Of a stretch of 64,000 nt of DNA, positions 61,870 to 64,000 are shown piece after piece (position 1 is the first letter of the stretch; every line of letters begins with the position of its first letter). Below the pieces are notes generated by a model, which worked only from the letters and a program-made list of their open reading frames with translations, was not told the DNA's origin and did not search any database. The stretch is taken from assembly GCF_008373755.1 (NCBI RefSeq), contig NZ_VUJV01000009.1:1-64000 (forward strand), in the 5' to 3' direction. Source of the DNA: Nocardioides humilatus. Its GTDB lineage: Bacteria; Actinomycetota; Actinomycetes; Propionibacteriales; Nocardioidaceae. The position numbers and the translations under genes were made by a program.

Positions 61870-62556
61870 TCAGTCCGTCGGACCGAGCGCCGGGCTGTAC
61901 ATCACGTCGAGCGCCTCGATCGTGAGGTCCCTGATCTCGTCGAGCTCGTCGACGTTGCCGACGTTGAGCGCGTAGGCGATGCGGAGGTCGAGGCCGGAGA
62001 TGAGCAGCTCGAGCCGGGGGACGCTGACGTCGGGCATCCGCGGATCGACCGTGCGGACGGCGGCCGCGAGCGCGTGGACGTGCTCCGCGAAGCGGGCGTT
62101 GCCCTCGCGTCGCGCCGCCAGCACGCCCGGCCCGGCGGCGACGAGTCCGACGTAGGTCGCTTGCGCGACCATCGGCCGGTCGCGGATGTCGTCGAAGATC
62201 AGCTGGACGCCGGCGACGAGGCCGGCCCGCCACCCGTCGGCTGCGGCGACCATCGCGCGCTCGGCCATCCGGGCCAGGCTCGTGGTGACCGTCGCTTGGT
62301 AGGCCGCGATCAGGCAGTCGTCCTTGCCGTCGAAGTTGTCGTAGAAGGTCGAGCGCGAGACGCCGGCTGCCGCCACGATGTCGCTGACGCTGGCCTTGGC
62401 GTAGCCGCGCTCGGCGACGACGAGCGTCGACGCGACGAGGAGCCGACCCCGCTGGGTCGCGGCGGAGCGGGTCAGGAAGTCCTCCGGCGACAGGCCGAAC
62501 GCCACCCCGTTGGCAATCAGGGTGGACAGGTCGATCGACGCGAGTCCCGCGGTCAT
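61870..62556 (-). CDS. TetR family transcriptional regulator
   Basis: This roughly 228-residue regulator has an HTH (GRLLVASTLVVAERGYAKASVSDIVAAAGVSRSTFYDNFDGKDDCLIAAYQ) after about 30 residues, followed by a helical ligand-binding domain. Start ATG at 62556 is set by TACAGT on the minus strand, 7 bases away. It is divergent from the aldehyde dehydrogenase, so it may control it. A CCGA...TCGG inverted repeat lies in the 90-base gap. Confidence 0.88.
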   Translation of the reverse strand: MTAGLASIDLSTLIANGVAFGLSPEDFLTRSAATQRGRLLVASTLVVAERGYAKASVSDIVAAAGVSRSTFYDNFDGKDDCLIAAYQATVTTSLARMAERAMVAAADGWRAGLVAGVQLIFDDIRDRPMVAQATYVGLVAAGPGVLAARREGNARFAEHVHALAAAVRTVDPRMPDVSVPRLELLISGLDLRIAYALNVGNVDELDEIRDLTIEALDVMYSPALGPTD

Positions 62557-62563
62557 GCCAGCC

Positions 62564-62569
62564 ACTGTA
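62564..62569 (-). promoter_or_regulatory. -10 element of a leaderless promoter (tetR)
   Basis: On the minus strand TACAGT ends 7 bases before the ATG at 62556. Confidence 0.5.
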
Positions 62570-62646
62570 CCCAACTTCGTACCTTGTGTTACCGATAAGT
62601 ATGTCGGATACTCCACGGGTACAGAGGGAAGGATGAGCCAGCGCCG

Positions 62647-64000
62647 ATGACTGTGACGACGCTGTCCGAGACCGAGCGCGCCACGCGACTGGTTGATCGG
62701 GCCCGCCGTGCCCAGGAGGCATGGGGAGAGGCGACCCCGAAGGAACGGGCCCAGGCGCTGCGAACCCTTCCGGACCTGGTGCTCGCGCGCCTCGACGAGA
62801 TCGTCACCGTCATCCATGAGGAGAACGGCAAGCCGCGCGTCGAAGCCAGCGCCCACGAGGCCGCGCCCGCGGTCGCGCTCGCTCGGCACCACGTCGACAA
62901 GGCGCCGAAGGTGCTGGGCGCGAGCAGGATCCGTACGCCGAACCTCCCGCACCGCAAGGTCGTGCGCCACCATCGGCCCTACGGCGTCGTGGTCGCCATC
63001 GCGCCCTGGAACTTCCCGTTCCTCATCCCGTTCAGCCAGGTGCTCCCGGCCCTGCTGGCGGGCAATGCCGTCGTGCTGAAGCCGTCGGAGCTGACGCCGA
63101 GGGTGGCACGCCTCCTCGTCGAGATCGTCCACCAGACCGGTATCGACCCTGACCTGCTCCAGCTTGCCGAGGGCGACGGAGCCACCGGCGCGGCGCTGGT
63201 CGACGCGCACCCCGACAAGGTCCTCTTTACCGGGTCCGTTGCGACCGGCCGCAGGGTGATGGCGGCTGCGGCCCAGTTTCCCGTGCCGGTCGGCCTCGAG
63301 CTGGGCGGCATCGATGCGCTCGTCGTGCTCGAGGACGCCGACCTCGACTTCGCCGCCGAGGCGGCGTCGTGGGGCGCGACCTTCAACGGCGGCCAGGCGT
63401 GCTGCTCGGTCGAGCGCCTCATCGTCGCGCGCAGCATCCACGACGAGCTGGTCGAGAAGATCCGCGCCACGATGGCGGAGATCCCGCTCGCCGACCTGGG
63501 TCCGGCGATCGACGGCCGGCAGCTGTCCACCTGGGGCCGGCACATCGAGGAGGCGCAGTCGATCGGCGCCCAGGTGAGCTGCGGCGGCCACCCGCTCCCG
63601 GGTGACCGGTTCGCCCCGACGCTGGTGACTGATCCCCACGTCCTCGAGGCGAGCGTCTGGAGCGACGAGACGTTCGGGCCGGTCGTCGCCGCGGTCCCGT
63701 TCGACTCCGAGGCCGAGGCCGTCGCCCTCCACAACGACACCCGCTACGGCCTGACCGCCAGCGTCCTTTCCGCCGACACCCGGCGAGCAGCGGCGCTAGC
63801 CGGACGGCTCAACGCCGGCGCGGTGGCTGTCAACGAGGTCGCCGCGATCCTCTACAGCTCGCCCGAGGTCCCGTGGGGCGGCGTGGGTGACTCCGGTTTC
63901 GGTCGGTCCCACGGGGTCGACGCCCTCCTCGACGCGTCGTGGGTGCAGGTGATCGACACCCCGCGTGGCGTCCGGTTCGGGCCCCACCGGCCCTGGTGGC
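62647..64000 (+). CDS. Aldehyde dehydrogenase (3' end outside window)
   Basis: The open frame from ATG 62647 runs to the window edge (451 codons). It shows the ALDH class motifs: VVAIAPWNFPFLIPFSQVLPALLAGNAVVLKPSE (NAD site), VLFTGSVATGRRV, LELGGIDALVVLEDADLD (catalytic Glu region) and FNGGQACCSVERLIV with the catalytic Cys. Specificity cannot be read, and a succinate-semialdehyde or broad aldehyde role is possible. A five-codon frame (62631-62648) ends across the ATG, and the nearest SD precedes that frame. Confidence 0.92.
   Translation, partial: MTVTTLSETERATRLVDRARRAQEAWGEATPKERAQALRTLPDLVLARLDEIVTVIHEENGKPRVEASAHEAAPAVALARHHVDKAPKVLGASRIRTPNLPHRKVVRHHRPYGVVVAIAPWNFPFLIPFSQVLPALLAGNAVVLKPSELTPRVARLLVEIVHQTGIDPDLLQLAEGDGATGAALVDAHPDKVLFTGSVATGRRVMAAAAQFPVPVGLELGGIDALVVLEDADLDFAAEAASWGATFNGGQACCSVERLIVARSIHDELVEKIRATMAEIPLADLGPAIDGRQLSTWGRHIEEAQSIGAQVSCGGHPLPGDRFAPTLVTDPHVLEASVWSDETFGPVVAAVPFDSEAEAVALHNDTRYGLTASVLSADTRRAAALAGRLNAGAVAVNEVAAILYSSPEVPWGGVGDSGFGRSHGVDALLDASWVQVIDTPRGVRFGPHRPWW

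Noticed and set aside
62631-62648. Five-codon frame (MSQRR) overlapping the aldehyde dehydrogenase ATG
   Set aside because: It could be a coupling leader, but length and chance occurrence do not allow a gene call.
1-64000. CRISPR arrays, insertion sequences, prophage, rRNA
   Set aside because: No spaced direct repeats, transposase, integrase or phage genes and no rRNA sequence were seen on either strand.

Overview
The window is a GC-rich actinobacterial chromosome segment that carries the replication origin. The gene content and the order of several blocks match the family Nocardioidaceae (Nocardioides-like), although no rRNA is present to fix the genus. Evidence includes LL-DAP/Gly-type wall genes (a FemX-like ligase), F420-type Ddn and MpaB-like proteins, GTG/TTG starts, parS sites of the form GTTTCACGTGAAAC and DnaA boxes of the form TTGTCCACA. 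No rRNA, insertion sequence, prophage or CRISPR array was seen.

Layout. (1) 1-11,045: two tRNA genes (Ala-UGC, Ile-GAU) flank a 40-residue DLW-39 protein. The origin-proximal replication set follows on the minus strand: DUF3566 protein, gyrA, gyrB, DciA-like DUF721, recF, gndA, dnaN. It is interrupted by a plus-strand pair (GYF/TM2 protein, DUF2752 protein). (2) 11,046-13,562: oriC region, with DnaA-box clusters on both sides of dnaA. (3) 13,563-18,921: rpmH-rnpA-yidD-yidC-khpB-rsmG-parA-parB, tightly overlapped, with three perfect parS sites, two of them inside the parA reading frame. (4) 19,023-33,507: lipid acyltransferase, alanine-type aminotransferase, GNAT, trxA, trxB, anti-sigma/SigM pair, a pseudokinase with an extracellular domain, a Tat-exported hydrolase, murJ, DUF6049 and pcnA. 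This is the Mycobacterium Rv3907-Rv3924 order, but MurJ and its pseudokinase are separate genes here. (5) 33,563-46,765: SRPBCC protein, adenylate/guanylate cyclase, ino1, PadR, a class A PBP with a calcium-binding-type tail, a GT87 glycosyltransferase, an alanine-racemase-like/FemX pair, an MFS transporter, a secreted protein, a deoxyribonuclease IV-like endonuclease and TetR. (6) 46,848-56,340: a four-TM protein, an FHA-FHA-TM-protease, rpsF-ssb-rpsR-rplI, a MATE pump, and dnaB with a full-length LAGLIDADG intein. (7) 56,337-64,000: accessory metabolism (DUF6069, Ddn-like, MpaB-like, ACMSD-like amidohydrolase, DHDP-reductase-like, patatin, GDT1-type exporter, TetR, truncated aldehyde dehydrogenase).

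How the genes work together. The window combines initiation (DnaA, DnaN, DciA, DnaB, SSB, gyrase, oriC), origin segregation (ParAB-parS), membrane insertion (YidC, KhpB, YidD) and envelope growth under phospho-signalling (MurJ, pseudokinase, FHA protease, PBP, FemX). Many genes share one promoter layout, a TANNNT -10 element ending 5-8 bases before the start codon, which indicates widespread leaderless transcription. In two places the first bases of that -10 are also the stop codon of the gene before it.

Most notable points: the DnaB intein, the split MurJ/pseudokinase locus, the TSP3-like tail on the PBP, a racemase-like enzyme without a recognisable catalytic Tyr, two long unexplained inverted repeats, and a codon-anomalous palindromic block inside dnaA.
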